NCBI GenBank assembly: GCA_947626985.1
Contig: CANQUG010000003.1
Span: 62,001-126,000, forward strand
Length of the DNA stretch: 64,000 nt
Origin: an uncultured Lachnospiraceae bacterium
Lineage (GTDB): Bacteria; Bacillota; Clostridia; Lachnospirales; Lachnospiraceae
Direction: 5' to 3'
The notes beneath the pieces were generated by a model that saw only the letters and a list, made by a program, of their open reading frames with translations, made no database searches and was not told the origin of the DNA. Position 1 is the first letter of the stretch; the number at the start of each line of letters is the position of its first letter. Below, piece after piece: positions 1-8,883 of the stretch. The translations under genes were made by a program, and so were the position numbers.

Positions 1-24
1 CGCCGTCCCGTTCCGATTCGCCAT
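1..24 (-). CDS. Start of a truncated gene, likely third component of the sugar ABC transporter
   Basis: Only the first eight codons are inside the window (MANRNGTA). An ATG at 24-22 is preceded by a strong GGAGGGGG ribosome binding site, and the gene follows the ABC ATPase on the same strand with a short gap. From the usual order of such loci it should encode a second permease or the sugar-binding protein. The sequence here is too short to decide. Confidence 0.5.
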
Positions 25-39
25 GATTGTTCCCCCTCC

Positions 40-1536
40 CTAACTGATCTCTCTCGTAGCCAGATTCATGATCTTTTCCTGCGTGGCCTCCGCGATATCC
101 AGCTCGCCGGTGATCTTTCCTTCACACATGACGACGATACGGTCGCTCATACGCAGAATCTCAGTCATCTCAGAGGAAATCATGATAATCGCCTTGCCCT
201 CGGAGGCAAGCCTGTTCATCAGCTTGTAAATCTCATTCTTCGCCCCTACGTCGATGCCTCTGGTGGGTTCATCGAAAATAAGGATGTCGCTGTTGCGGGC
301 CAGCCATTTGGCGATAACCACCTTCTGCTGGTTTCCGCCGGAAAGGTTCACCACCAGCTGATCCACCCCGGGAGTCTTGGTAGCCAGGGAGTCCACATAC
401 TGCTGGGCCACCTGATTCTCCTTCTTCTTATTGATGAAGATCCCGTTCAGAAATTCCTTCAGGGTGGCGAGCGTGGTATTTTCGGCGATGGTTTTCTGAA
501 CCACGATCCCGAACCGCTTCCGGTCCTCGGACAAGTATCCGATACCGTGCTTTACCGCGTCCTCCGGGCTATTTATGACAACCTTCTCCCCGTTCACATA
601 AATATCCCCGCTCTGCTTGGGGTCCGCCCCGAAGATGGCCCTGGCCGTCTCCGTACGTCCCGCTCCCATCAGGCCGGAAAATCCCAGAATCTCTCCCTTA
701 TGAAGCTGGAAGCTGACATTCTGCACCATCTTCCCCGCATTCAGATTCTCCACACGGAGAACCACAGGAGCCCCTTCGGGGACCATGCTCTTCGTCTTGG
801 GATCCTCGTAGATCACACGGCCCACCATCATGTTGATGATATCGTTCTTCGTACACTGGGACGTGATCAGTGTCCCTACATAGGTGCCGTCCCGCATGAC
901 CGTCACCCGGTCCGTGATGACCTTGATCTCATCCATACGGTGAGAGATATAGATAATCCCCAGCTGCTGCTCCCGCAGATCCCGGATGATCTTAAACAGC
1001 TCGTCGATCTCCGCCTCCGTAAGAGCCGCGGAAGGCTCGTCAAATACGATCACCTTCGCCTCATGGGAGATGGCCTTGGCAATCTCGCACATCTGCTGTT
1101 TTCCGACGGTGAGATTGCTCATGGTCTCCGTGGGATCGATATCGATGTTCAGCCTCCGGAACAGCTTCGCGGCTTCCTCGTTCATCTTTTTGTCATCGAT
1201 GGCAATCCCTTTTTTAAACTCTCTTCCGATAAATATGTTCTGGGCAACCGTCAGATGGCCGAGCATGTTCAGCTCCTGATGCACGATCACGATGCCGGCC
1301 TCCTGGGCTTCCCTGGTATTATGAAATTCTACTTCCTTTCCTTCAAAGGTGATGGTTCCGGAATCCTTGGTATAGATGCCTGTAAGAACCTTCATCAGCG
1401 TGGATTTTCCGGCGCCGTTCTCACCCATCAGGGCATGCACTTCTCCCCTGCGGACCTCCAGATCCACGTGATCCAGCGCATGTACGCCCGGGAATGATTT
1501 GTCGATTCCCTTCATCGTCAAGATTACTTCGCCCAT
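40..1536 (-). CDS. Sugar ABC transporter, double ATP-binding protein (RbsA/MglA type)
   Basis: This is a 498-residue protein with two fused ABC ATPase domains, the layout and length of the RbsA/MglA/XylG family that powers uptake of monosaccharides and related polyols at the membrane. The first domain has Walker A GENGAGKST (residues 38-46) and Walker B around IVFDEPSAAL. The second has a degenerate P-loop (GLMGAGRTE), a clear signature LSGGNQQK and Walker B ILIFDEPTRGID, as is normal for this family. It lies 23 bp downstream of the permease gene, so the two are surely co-transcribed. The sugar cannot be read from the ATPase. The adjacent aldolase, dehydrogenase and kinase genes suggest a sugar or sugar alcohol that is catabolised through a ketose phosphate. 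Confidence 0.95.
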   Translation of the reverse strand: MGEVILTMKGIDKSFPGVHALDHVDLEVRRGEVHALMGENGAGKSTLMKVLTGIYTKDSGTITFEGKEVEFHNTREAQEAGIVIVHQELNMLGHLTVAQNIFIGREFKKGIAIDDKKMNEEAAKLFRRLNIDIDPTETMSNLTVGKQQMCEIAKAISHEAKVIVFDEPSAALTEAEIDELFKIIRDLREQQLGIIYISHRMDEIKVITDRVTVMRDGTYVGTLITSQCTKNDIINMMVGRVIYEDPKTKSMVPEGAPVVLRVENLNAGKMVQNVSFQLHKGEILGFSGLMGAGRTETARAIFGADPKQSGDIYVNGEKVVINSPEDAVKHGIGYLSEDRKRFGIVVQKTIAENTTLATLKEFLNGIFINKKKENQVAQQYVDSLATKTPGVDQLVVNLSGGNQQKVVIAKWLARNSDILIFDEPTRGIDVGAKNEIYKLMNRLASEGKAIIMISSEMTEILRMSDRIVVMCEGKITGELDIAEATQEKIMNLATREIS

Positions 1537-1559
1537 GTTATTACCTTAGCCTTTCTGAA

Positions 1560-2531
1560 CTAATTCTTACGGCGTCTGCCCAGTACGTCAAAATATACTG
1601 CCGCGATAACAATGATTCCCGTGATGATTAGCTGATAGTTCTTATTCAGGCCCAGGGCCAGAATGCCTTCCTGCAGAAGGGCGATGATGAACACGCCGAT
1701 CACCGTACCGCTGATGGACGCAAGACCGCCGGCCATGGACGTACCGCCCATTACGCATCCGGCGATGGCCTCGTTATTGTACTGATCGCCGTATCCCGGC
1801 TGAACCGTGGTGTAGGCGGCTACATAGAAGATCGCCGCGATCCCCACCAGAGTGCCGCAGATCACGTAGGCGGCCATCTTCCAGCGCTTCACGTTTACGC
1901 CGGAAAGCCTCACCGCCTCGGTGTTGCTTCCCAGGCAGAGAATATACCGGCCGATCTTCGTCTTATTCAGAATCACCGCGCAGAGAATGGCGAAGGCCAG
2001 GAAAATAAACAGACCAACGGGGATGTTCCCGATCTTGATCAGGTTTCTGTACCAGCCCTCCGCGGAACTGGACTGGGGCCAGCTCACAGACTGGGTCTTG
2101 GTAAAGACGGACGCGGTGCCCTTGGCGATATTCATGCTGGCCATGGATACGATAAACGGAGGAATATCCCAGTAGGCTACCAGATATCCGTTAAAGCATC
2201 CGAACAGGAATCCCACAAACACACTGATGATCATGGCCGGAACCATGGGGACTCCGTAGCTGGTGAGACAGTAGCCCGAAATCAGGGCGCAGCAGAACAT
2301 CACCGGGCCGATGGAGAAATCGATGCCGCCCGTAGCGATGACAAAGGTCACCCCCAGGGACAGAAAGCCCAGAAAATATACGTAGTTCATAGCGCTCAGG
2401 ATACGGGAATAGCTGAGGAACGTAGGGCTCGTGATGGCAAAGCCTATGTACATGACAATGAGCACACAGACCAGCAGGATCCTGTTCAGGCCTATTTTTT
2501 TCACAAGCGGGTTTCGTTTTAAAGCTTCCAT
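1560..2531 (-). CDS. Sugar ABC transporter permease (RbsC type)
   Basis: This is an integral membrane permease of the RbsC/MglC/AraH family (BPD_transp_2), about 323 residues with roughly eight to ten hydrophobic segments. The C-terminal motif GGTSMAGGLASISGTVIG is typical of the family. The open frame extends 18 codons upstream, but I start at the ATG at 2531 (MEALKRNP) because it has a GAGGGAAG ribosome binding site and gives the usual charged N-terminus. It lies between the aldolase gene and the ATPase gene on the same strand. No sugar-binding protein gene is seen upstream, so it may be the gene cut off at the left window edge. Confidence 0.93.
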   Translation of the reverse strand: MEALKRNPLVKKIGLNRILLVCVLIVMYIGFAITSPTFLSYSRILSAMNYVYFLGFLSLGVTFVIATGGIDFSIGPVMFCCALISGYCLTSYGVPMVPAMIISVFVGFLFGCFNGYLVAYWDIPPFIVSMASMNIAKGTASVFTKTQSVSWPQSSSAEGWYRNLIKIGNIPVGLFIFLAFAILCAVILNKTKIGRYILCLGSNTEAVRLSGVNVKRWKMAAYVICGTLVGIAAIFYVAAYTTVQPGYGDQYNNEAIAGCVMGGTSMAGGLASISGTVIGVFIIALLQEGILALGLNKNYQLIITGIIVIAAVYFDVLGRRRKN

Positions 2532-2603
2532 TTTCTTCCCTCTTTCTTTCCTCCCAATCGTGATCCATCTGTTCCTGAAGGACAAATCGATCCGCTGCTG
2601 TTA

Positions 2604-3452
2604 TCAGGCTTTTCCATCGCTGCCGCACACTTTGATCTTCTCTTTTACCAGGGCGCAGACGTAATCCATGGCTGCAGCTCCGTATTTCTTGGGATCAAAG
2701 GCGTCCGGATTCGCTTTCAGGAAGTCCTTCACGCCGTTGCTGTAGGCGATCCTCAGCTCTGTGGCAAAATTCACCTTGCTGATGCCTCTGCGGATACAGT
2801 CCTTCACCGCCTCATCGGGCACTCCGGAAGCCCCATGAAGCACCAGGGGGATGGAAACCGCCTTACGGATCTGGGAAAGTCTCTCCACATCCAGCTTCGG
2901 CACTCCCTTATATACTCCGTGGGCCGTGCCGATAGCCACCGCCAGAGATGTGATGCCGGTCTCCGCCACAAACTTCACTGCGTCGTCCGGATCCGTGTAG
3001 CCGGGATCATCGCAGACCAGATCGTCCTCCTTGCCGCCTACCTTGCCCAGCTCAGCTTCCACCGGAATGCCGCATGGCCTGCAGGCGTCCGCCACCCGCT
3101 TCGTAACGGCGATATTATCCTCGAAGGCTTCCTTCGATCCGTCGATCATGATAGAGGTATAGCCTGTGCGAAGGGCCTGCATGGCCAGCTCGAAGCTGCT
3201 GCCGTGATCCAGATGAAGGGCTACGGGAACGGAGGCTTTCTCTGCCGCCGCCTTCACATTCGCGTAATAAAGGGGAAGCCCCGCATACTTCACTGTGGAG
3301 GGCGTGGTCTGAAGGATTACCGGCGCCCGAAGCTCCTCCGCGGCCCGGATCACAGCCATCACCATCTCCATGTTCTCTACGTTAAAAGCTCCTATGGCAT
3401 ATCCGTTCTGATCTGCCAGAGCCATCATCTGTTCTGATGTTACAAATGCCAT
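2604..3452 (-). CDS. Class II ketose-bisphosphate aldolase (GatY/KbaY/FbaA family)
   Basis: This 282-residue zinc-dependent aldolase cleaves a ketose (bis)phosphate to dihydroxyacetone phosphate and an aldehyde. The LHLDHG motif (Asp82, His83) carries the catalytic Asp and the first zinc ligand, and GTAHGVY and LHGASG are the other metal and phosphate-binding loops. The length matches tagatose-1,6-bisphosphate aldolases and fructose-bisphosphate aldolases of catabolic operons. It is the first gene of the unit aldolase-permease-ATPase. It is preceded by a good sigma-A promoter with a LacI-type operator and a possible AraC site, so it is probably inducible rather than glycolytic. The true substrate is not decided by sequence. 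Confidence 0.92.
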   Translation of the reverse strand: MAFVTSEQMMALADQNGYAIGAFNVENMEMVMAVIRAAEELRAPVILQTTPSTVKYAGLPLYYANVKAAAEKASVPVALHLDHGSSFELAMQALRTGYTSIMIDGSKEAFEDNIAVTKRVADACRPCGIPVEAELGKVGGKEDDLVCDDPGYTDPDDAVKFVAETGITSLAVAIGTAHGVYKGVPKLDVERLSQIRKAVSIPLVLHGASGVPDEAVKDCIRRGISKVNFATELRIAYSNGVKDFLKANPDAFDPKKYGAAAMDYVCALVKEKIKVCGSDGKA

Positions 3453-3645
3453 TTTATTTTACCGCCTTTCCTGAAATCACAGCATGCGCGGCAATCCGCC
3501 TTCCCACGGAAGCACTCCGGCACGGGACACGGGAAGCCCCCTGCCTCTCCATGAGCTTTTTTCGGAATTGTCTGTGATTCCCTGCTTTTCTTTGATTTGT
3601 ATTATATTTATCTCTTTCTTTTATTTATTGACTTCGCTTTTAAAA

Positions 3646-3661
3646 AGCGAACCGTTTCGTT
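3646..3661. promoter_or_regulatory. LacI-type operator at the aldolase promoter
   Basis: The plus strand reads AGCGAACCGTTTCGTT. The 12-bp core CGAACCGTTTCG is near-palindromic around a central CG, as LacI-family operators usually are, and it recurs exactly upstream of the lacI gene at 8854-8869. It sits 11 bp downstream of the -10 box, where a bound repressor would block initiation. Assignment to the LacI protein encoded at 7788-8828 is an inference from the shared site. Confidence 0.75.
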
Positions 3662-3672
3662 TTCTGTTTTCC

Positions 3673-3701
3673 ATTATGCCACATTTCTTCTTTCCCGTCA
3701 A
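3673..3701 (-). promoter_or_regulatory. Sigma-A promoter for the aldolase-ABC transporter operon
   Basis: Read on the minus strand, a -35 box TTGACG (3701-3696) and a -10 box CATAAT (3678-3673) are separated by 17 bp. The LacI-type operator lies just downstream. About 40-60 bp upstream of the -35 box lies AATATTCACTTTT (3739-3751, plus strand), which is also found in the lacI-araC intergenic region and may be an AraC-family activator site. The 5' leader is about 210 nt. Confidence 0.7.
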
Positions 3702-3785
3702 TTTTTATCTATGGGAAAAATGTGAAAAAAGATAGAATAATATTCACTTTTCTGCCAAATAGGACAATCCCCCGGCCAGAGCCTC

Positions 3786-4787
3786 CTATTTCACGATCAC
3801 GCCGTCCTCATCCCACAGATCATGCCAGTCCTTTGCCCCCGGCCAGAGGAACACCTGGCCTTTTACCAGACGGTTGTTCTTCTCCAGAGAAGCGATGATG
3901 TTCATCTCCTCCTCTGTCAGAGGCTCGGTGATGGTAGATTCCAGATTGCTGATGTAGTTTTTCTCGTGAATGGAGAAGGGAATGGGGATCTGTCCCCTCT
4001 GCACCGCCCATTTCAGACACACGATGGCGGGATGCACCCCGTGGGCCTGAGCGATGGCCTTCATCTCAGGAAGCTCCATGTCCGCGATATCTCCCTCCTC
4101 GATATCCCGTTCCGGCCTTTTCGGAGAACCCAGAGGCATATAGCCGATGGGCTGAATATCATGAGCCACCAGATAATCGAAGATTTCCTGCTGCTGGAAG
4201 CAGGGATGGAATTCGGACTCGCACACGACAGGCCGGATGCGGAATTTGTCAATGACGGCCTCCAGCTTGGGAATGGTCATATTGGAAATTCCGATGTGCC
4301 GGATCAGTCCTTTGTCCACAAGGGCCTCGCACTGACGGTAGGTGTCCATGAACTCCTCCACGGAGAACGGCCTGGAATCCGGGTTGCGGGAATCCACGTC
4401 GCAGAAGGGCGCATGATAGTTGGGGAACGGCCAGTGAATAAAGAATATATCAATATAATCACATTTCAGATCCGCAATGCTCTGCCTGCAGGATTTCTCC
4501 ACGTCACGGTGCATATCGTTCCAAACCTTGGTCATAATGCAGAGATCCTTTCTCTCCACTGCCCCTTCCTCAAAGGCCGCCTGGAAGACCTCTCCGATCT
4601 CCTTCTCGTTTCCGTAGCAGGCGGCGCAGTCAAACATACGGTATCCCGCCCGGATGGCTCCCGCCACAGCGCCGGAAACCTCCTCCGGAGTAAAACGGTC
4701 GGAGCCGAAGGTGCCCATACCGATGCAGGGGACCTGGTCTCCTGTGCTCAATGTAATCTTCGGGATTTTATTTGGATCAACAGACAT
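3786..4787 (-). CDS. Aldo/keto reductase
   Basis: This is a 333-residue NAD(P)H-dependent aldo/keto reductase with the TIM-barrel family signatures. GMGTFGSDRF is near the N-terminus, DCAACYGNE supplies the catalytic Asp and Tyr, TKVWND supplies the Lys, and FIHWPFP supplies the His. It would interconvert a carbonyl and an alcohol on a sugar or polyol. It lies 60 bp downstream of the zinc dehydrogenase gene on the same strand and has an AGGAGG-like ribosome binding site. Two oxidoreductases in one catabolic locus suggest a sugar alcohol or deoxysugar pathway with more than one redox step. The substrate is unknown. Confidence 0.92.
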   Translation of the reverse strand: MSVDPNKIPKITLSTGDQVPCIGMGTFGSDRFTPEEVSGAVAGAIRAGYRMFDCAACYGNEKEIGEVFQAAFEEGAVERKDLCIMTKVWNDMHRDVEKSCRQSIADLKCDYIDIFFIHWPFPNYHAPFCDVDSRNPDSRPFSVEEFMDTYRQCEALVDKGLIRHIGISNMTIPKLEAVIDKFRIRPVVCESEFHPCFQQQEIFDYLVAHDIQPIGYMPLGSPKRPERDIEEGDIADMELPEMKAIAQAHGVHPAIVCLKWAVQRGQIPIPFSIHEKNYISNLESTITEPLTEEEMNIIASLEKNNRLVKGQVFLWPGAKDWHDLWDEDGVIVK

Positions 4788-4847
4788 GTAAAAATACCTC
4801 CTTTACCTGTTTTTATATGTGTTTTTTTAGAAATCTGCCGCGCCGGC

Positions 4848-5897
4848 TCAGGCTTCACTGTCAATCAGGATTTTTCCTCTCACCAGCCCCGGAGTTTTGT
4901 ACATCTCAAAGGCCGTATCGATCTGAGAAAGAGGAATCTTTTTGAAAATGAAGGAATCGTCAAATTTCAGTTCGCCGGTCTTATAATAATGGGCCGTCAG
5001 CTCCCATTCGTCCCCCGGGAAGGGAGCGGAATAGCTCATCCAGGAGCCTGTGAGATAAAATTCCTTCCGGTTGATATTTTCCCATTCCTCCACAGTGAAG
5101 GTCAGATCTCTGGTGGGAGTTCCGATAAAGCATACCTGGGATTTATTTCCCGCAATCCGAAAGGCCAGCTTCATGGTAATGGTATTTCCGGCGGTTTCAT
5201 ACACGTAATCAAAGCCTCTGCCGCCGGTGATGGATTTCACTTCCTCCATAAAGCCTTCCCGGCCCGAATTTACACCGTAATCGGCGCCAAGCTTCTTTGC
5301 CAGATCCAGACGCTCATCCAGAATATCAAAAACCGTAACGGTCTTCGCCCCGAAAATACGCGCCCACTGAGCGGTCATCATGCCGATGGTCCCACCACCC
5401 AGAATGGCTACGTTTTTTCCGCCTTTATAATCCAGTCTGCGCAGTCCGTGAAGGGCCACCGTGGCAGGTTCAAAGGAAGCGCCTTTCTCAAAGCTCACCT
5501 CATCGTCAAACCTGATAGCATTCTTTTCGGGAACTGCCACATATTCCGCGAAGCTTCCGAATTCCCTGGAACCGATAAAGCTGTAATGCTTGCAGAGGGA
5601 ATAGTTGCCCTTCTGACAGTCCTCGCATTTCATGCAGGGAACCAGGGGAATTCCCGCCACCCGGTCGCCCGGCTTCAGGGTAGTCACCCCTTCGCCCACC
5701 TCCTCCACGGTCCCGGAAAATTCATGTCCGAGGATATTCGGGAAAAAGTGACAGGCGTCTCCGTTTACCCGGGGAACATCCGAACCGCAGATTCCGGTAT
5801 ATTTTACTTTAATGAGAACCTTCCCCGGAGCTGCCTGGGGTTTCTCCACCTCCTCATAACGAATGTCGTTTTTTGCGTGTACTACTCCAGCTTTCAT
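4848..5897 (-). CDS. Zinc-binding polyol/alcohol dehydrogenase (GatD-like)
   Basis: This is a 349-residue medium-chain dehydrogenase. The catalytic zinc site is in GICGSDVPR and GHEFSG, the structural zinc Cys cluster is in CMKCEDCQKGNYSLC, and the Rossmann NAD-binding turn is GGGTIGMM. The overall pattern resembles galactitol-1-phosphate 5-dehydrogenase (GatD) and sorbitol dehydrogenases, which oxidise a secondary alcohol to a ketose. It is adjacent to the aldo/keto reductase, and 214 bp separate it from the kinase. The product would be a ketose suited to phosphorylation by the neighbouring FGGY kinase and cleavage by the class II aldolase. The substrate is inferred only as a polyol or polyol phosphate. 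Confidence 0.9.
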   Translation of the reverse strand: MKAGVVHAKNDIRYEEVEKPQAAPGKVLIKVKYTGICGSDVPRVNGDACHFFPNILGHEFSGTVEEVGEGVTTLKPGDRVAGIPLVPCMKCEDCQKGNYSLCKHYSFIGSREFGSFAEYVAVPEKNAIRFDDEVSFEKGASFEPATVALHGLRRLDYKGGKNVAILGGGTIGMMTAQWARIFGAKTVTVFDILDERLDLAKKLGADYGVNSGREGFMEEVKSITGGRGFDYVYETAGNTITMKLAFRIAGNKSQVCFIGTPTRDLTFTVEEWENINRKEFYLTGSWMSYSAPFPGDEWELTAHYYKTGELKFDDSFIFKKIPLSQIDTAFEMYKTPGLVRGKILIDSEA

Positions 5898-6111
5898 ATC
5901 TGTCTCCTTATCTGATAAAATTTTATTTACAGCGTCAAAAGCCTGAATCCACGGTATGCCTGCATACCAGTGGATGAGAGGCTTTATGATCCTGGCGTCA
6001 TCATATTATGCGCTTTTCGCCGCGCGGGAAACGGGACCGGCAAAGAGGGCTCACAGCCGTCTTTTTCGATGAACGGACAACACCTTCCTCCGGCAGTTTC
6101 CGCTCCGTGCG

Positions 6112-7614
6112 TCAAAGCTTATACTTTGAAAACGTCCCCTTTAAATCCTCATAGAGCTCCAGATACAGTTCCATATACCTCCGGTAGATCCTGTGGTTCG
6201 CTTCATCCGGCTCCTGGATCCGTGTAATGGCGATCGTGCGATTTACGGCTTCCTCATAATCCTTATAAATCCCGCAGCCTGTTCCCGCCAGAAGCGCTGC
6301 GCCCAATGTGGTGGCCGTGTCAGACGCCGGAACCCGAATGGTCTTTCCGGTCACGTCCGCCTTGATCTGCGTCCACAGCCGGGAATTGGAGGCGCCGCCC
6401 ATGGCGTTGAGAGCCCCCGCCTGGACTCCGGCTTCCCCGGCCGTGCGGAGATTATGCTCCAGAGAAAAGGCCACGCCTTCCAGAACAGCGCGGATCATAT
6501 GTCCCCGCGTCTTATTAAAAGAAAGCCCGTAAAACACGCCTTTCGCATCAGGATCCCAGATGGGGGAGCGTTCCCCTGCCATATAGGGAAGGAAGATCAC
6601 GCCTTCCGCTCCCGGCGGAATCTGCTCCGCCTCCCGGGTCAGTTCATCAAAGGTGAAATCCGGCCCGAATTCCTGGCGGAACCATTTCAGCGCCCCGCCT
6701 CCTCCCACGCTTCCTCCCTGAAGCAGCCATTTTCCCGGAACCACATGAGGAGAAAGGATCAGCTTTTTGTGAGCGGCGGCCCTTTCCATGCAGATGCTCA
6801 TCCCGCCGGCCTGACCGCCCTGCTCCTGTGTTTCTCCTGCTCTGTAAACCCCCGCTCCCAGAGTTCCGCAGGCGGCGTCCAGACCTCCGGCCACCACAGG
6901 CGTGCCCTCCCTGAGACCGGTCAGCCGGGCAGCTTCCTTCTCCACGGTCCCCACCACACGGTCGCAGGGATAAAGAGGAGGCATCAGATCCACGAAAAGT
7001 CCCAGTTCCTCCGCCAGAGCTTCGTCATAGCACAGATGCTCCATGTCAAAAAAATGGATTCCATAGCCCTGAGAAAGGTCCTGGCTCATAACCCCTGTGA
7101 GTTTCCAGACGATATAACTGTTGCTCTGGAGAAATTTCCATGTCTTTTCAAAAATCTCCGGATGCTCTTCTTTAAACCAGAGCATTTTCGGGGTGGAATA
7201 GCCGGGAAGAAAATCATTTCCCGCCGTCCGGAAAATCCGGTCCTCCCCGATTTCCTCCTTCACGCGGGTACAGATATCCCGGGCTCTGGTGTCCATCCAG
7301 ATGGGCGTGCGCGCCAGCACTTTCCCCTGCCAATCCACCGGGATGGCCGACCAGCTCTGTCCATCCACGCCGATTCCGCAGATGTTTTCCGGACGGACGC
7401 CTTCCACGGATAACACCTCCCGGATCCCCAGACAGATGGCCTCCCACCATTCCTCCGGGTCCTGCTCCGCCCAGCCGGGCCGGGGATAATAGACCGGATA
7501 GGGCTGAGCGGACTGCGCCAGCACGGTCCCATCCTCGTCAAACACCGCCGCCTTGCATGCGGAGGTCCCCAGATCAATTCCCAGCAGCAGCCTTTTTTCC
7601 TGTATGTTTTTCAT
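6112..7614 (-). CDS. FGGY-family carbohydrate kinase (xylulokinase-like)
   Basis: This is a 500-residue ATP-dependent sugar kinase of the FGGY family with the hexokinase-fold phosphate motif GIDLGTSACKAAVF at residues 13-26. GVDGQSWSAIP lies in the substrate-binding region, and the C-terminal domain carries GGASNSRLWTQ and TTLGAALLAG. Family members phosphorylate xylulose, ribulose, fuculose or other ketoses. The length is standard. It lies between the LacI repressor gene and the dehydrogenase gene, all on the minus strand. No good operator was found directly upstream, so it may be transcribed with lacI from the promoter at 8884. D-xylulose, L-xylulose and other ketoses all remain possible. 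Confidence 0.93.
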   Translation of the reverse strand: MKNIQEKRLLLGIDLGTSACKAAVFDEDGTVLAQSAQPYPVYYPRPGWAEQDPEEWWEAICLGIREVLSVEGVRPENICGIGVDGQSWSAIPVDWQGKVLARTPIWMDTRARDICTRVKEEIGEDRIFRTAGNDFLPGYSTPKMLWFKEEHPEIFEKTWKFLQSNSYIVWKLTGVMSQDLSQGYGIHFFDMEHLCYDEALAEELGLFVDLMPPLYPCDRVVGTVEKEAARLTGLREGTPVVAGGLDAACGTLGAGVYRAGETQEQGGQAGGMSICMERAAAHKKLILSPHVVPGKWLLQGGSVGGGGALKWFRQEFGPDFTFDELTREAEQIPPGAEGVIFLPYMAGERSPIWDPDAKGVFYGLSFNKTRGHMIRAVLEGVAFSLEHNLRTAGEAGVQAGALNAMGGASNSRLWTQIKADVTGKTIRVPASDTATTLGAALLAGTGCGIYKDYEEAVNRTIAITRIQEPDEANHRIYRRYMELYLELYEDLKGTFSKYKL

Positions 7615-7639
7615 ATCGCTCCTTCCCGCGCATTAGCAG

Positions 7640-7770
7640 GCACGAAAGAAATCGTCCCGCGCACTGACCGCAGACGAAAATAAAATCTTCCTGCACACTG
7701 AACGCCAGGCGACAAAGAAATCTTCCTGCACACTGAACGCCAGGCGGCAAAAAAACTTCCCGCCGCCTCT
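7640..7770. repeat. Degenerate tandem repeat downstream of lacI
   Basis: About three and a half units of 35-38 bp share the core CTTCCTGCACACTGAACGCC. The array lies just after the LacI stop codon in transcription order. A short open frame here (7574-7777) is a translation of the repeat and I do not regard it as a gene. Confidence 0.7.
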
Positions 7771-7787
7771 TCAGCATCCCAAACGGA

Positions 7788-8828
7788 TTACCCGAGAAAC
7801 CTTATGGAGTTTCCCTCCTGAATTCTGGTCCCCATAATAATTTCCACAGGCATTTCCGATTTTTTCTCGTTAAATTTCTTCTCGCCGGTTTTTTTTTCAC
7901 GCGAATTCTCTATCCGCTCCAGAAGCAGCTCCACCGCCTTTTCGCTCATCTCTCTCATGGGCTGAACCACCATATACATCTTCGGATCCACCACCTTGGA
8001 AAGAATCAGATCGTCGAAACCCAGCATGGAAATATCCTCCGGACAGCGGAAGGACGATTCCTTCACCGCCATCACCGCCCCCAGAGTGATCTCATAATTT
8101 GTCATAAAAACAGCCGTCGGCCGGTTATTCAGCTCCAGAAGCTCCTTCATGCTCTGATACCCGAAATCCATGGCATGCCGCCCGCACTTCCTGTACTCGG
8201 CGGGAACGGGAAGCCCCGCCTGCTCCATGGCCTCCAGAAAGCCTTTATACCGCTGGATTCCCGTATATTCCACCTGAGAGCAGATCACAGCGATCTTCTC
8301 ATGCCGGTTATCCAGCAGAAGACGCATGGCCCGGAATGCCGCCATGCGGTTATCAATCTTTACGCAGTCATGCTCCTCATCCATCAGAGAACGGTCCATC
8401 AGAACCACGGGAATGCCCGCGTCCCTGGCGGGTTTTAAAAAGGCCGAATGATCCGCCACCGGAACCACGATGATCCCGTCCACCTTTTTATTCACCAGAA
8501 AGCGGAGACTCTGCGCCTCCACCTCCTCATCCTCGCTGGAATCACAGATCAGCATGCCGTATCCCAGGCTCCGCAGAGCCTCTCCGATATATTTCAATAA
8601 AGTGCCGTTAAACAGACTTTCAATGCTGTAAACCAGAACTCCCACGGTTTTCGTCTTATTGGTCACCAGACCTCTGGCGATCTCGTTGACCTCATAGTGC
8701 AGCTCCGAGATGGCGGCCTGCAGCTTCACCCTGTTCTCCGGAAGGACATTTCCGCCGTTCAGATACTTGGAAATTGTAGCAACGGACAAACCGGTTCTTG
8801 CTCTGATATCACGTATTGTAGCTGGCAT
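7788..8828 (-). CDS. LacI-family transcriptional repressor
   Basis: This is a 346-residue regulator with an N-terminal LacI helix-turn-helix (IRDIRARTGLSVATISKYLN, about residues 4-23). A periplasmic-binding-protein-like effector domain follows (VGVLVYSIESLF, MLGFDDLILSKVV). I start at the ATG at 8828, which has an AAAGGAGATGG ribosome binding site. An upstream in-frame ATG would add 22 residues that do not fit the family. The operator CGAACCGTTTCG lies 26-41 bp upstream of the start codon, so the gene is probably autoregulated, and the same site occurs at the aldolase promoter. The effector is presumably the sugar or ketose of this locus. Confidence 0.95.
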   Translation of the reverse strand: MPATIRDIRARTGLSVATISKYLNGGNVLPENRVKLQAAISELHYEVNEIARGLVTNKTKTVGVLVYSIESLFNGTLLKYIGEALRSLGYGMLICDSSEDEEVEAQSLRFLVNKKVDGIIVVPVADHSAFLKPARDAGIPVVLMDRSLMDEEHDCVKIDNRMAAFRAMRLLLDNRHEKIAVICSQVEYTGIQRYKGFLEAMEQAGLPVPAEYRKCGRHAMDFGYQSMKELLELNNRPTAVFMTNYEITLGAVMAVKESSFRCPEDISMLGFDDLILSKVVDPKMYMVVQPMREMSEKAVELLLERIENSREKKTGEKKFNEKKSEMPVEIIMGTRIQEGNSIRFLG

Positions 8829-8853
8829 TCCATCTCCTTTCTTCGTTCTTCGG

Positions 8854-8869
8854 AACGAACCGTTTCGCT
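8854..8869. promoter_or_regulatory. LacI-type operator upstream of lacI
   Basis: The plus strand reads AACGAACCGTTTCGCT and shares the 12-bp core CGAACCGTTTCG with the site at 3646-3661. It lies 14 bp downstream of the lacI -10 box, consistent with autorepression. Confidence 0.75.
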
Positions 8870-8883
8870 CTGTTATCAGGATA

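Noticed and set aside
3822-5915. A 697-codon open frame on the plus strand
   Set aside because: It is antisense to the aldo/keto reductase and dehydrogenase genes, which have clear motifs; low stop density in G+C-rich antisense frames explains it.
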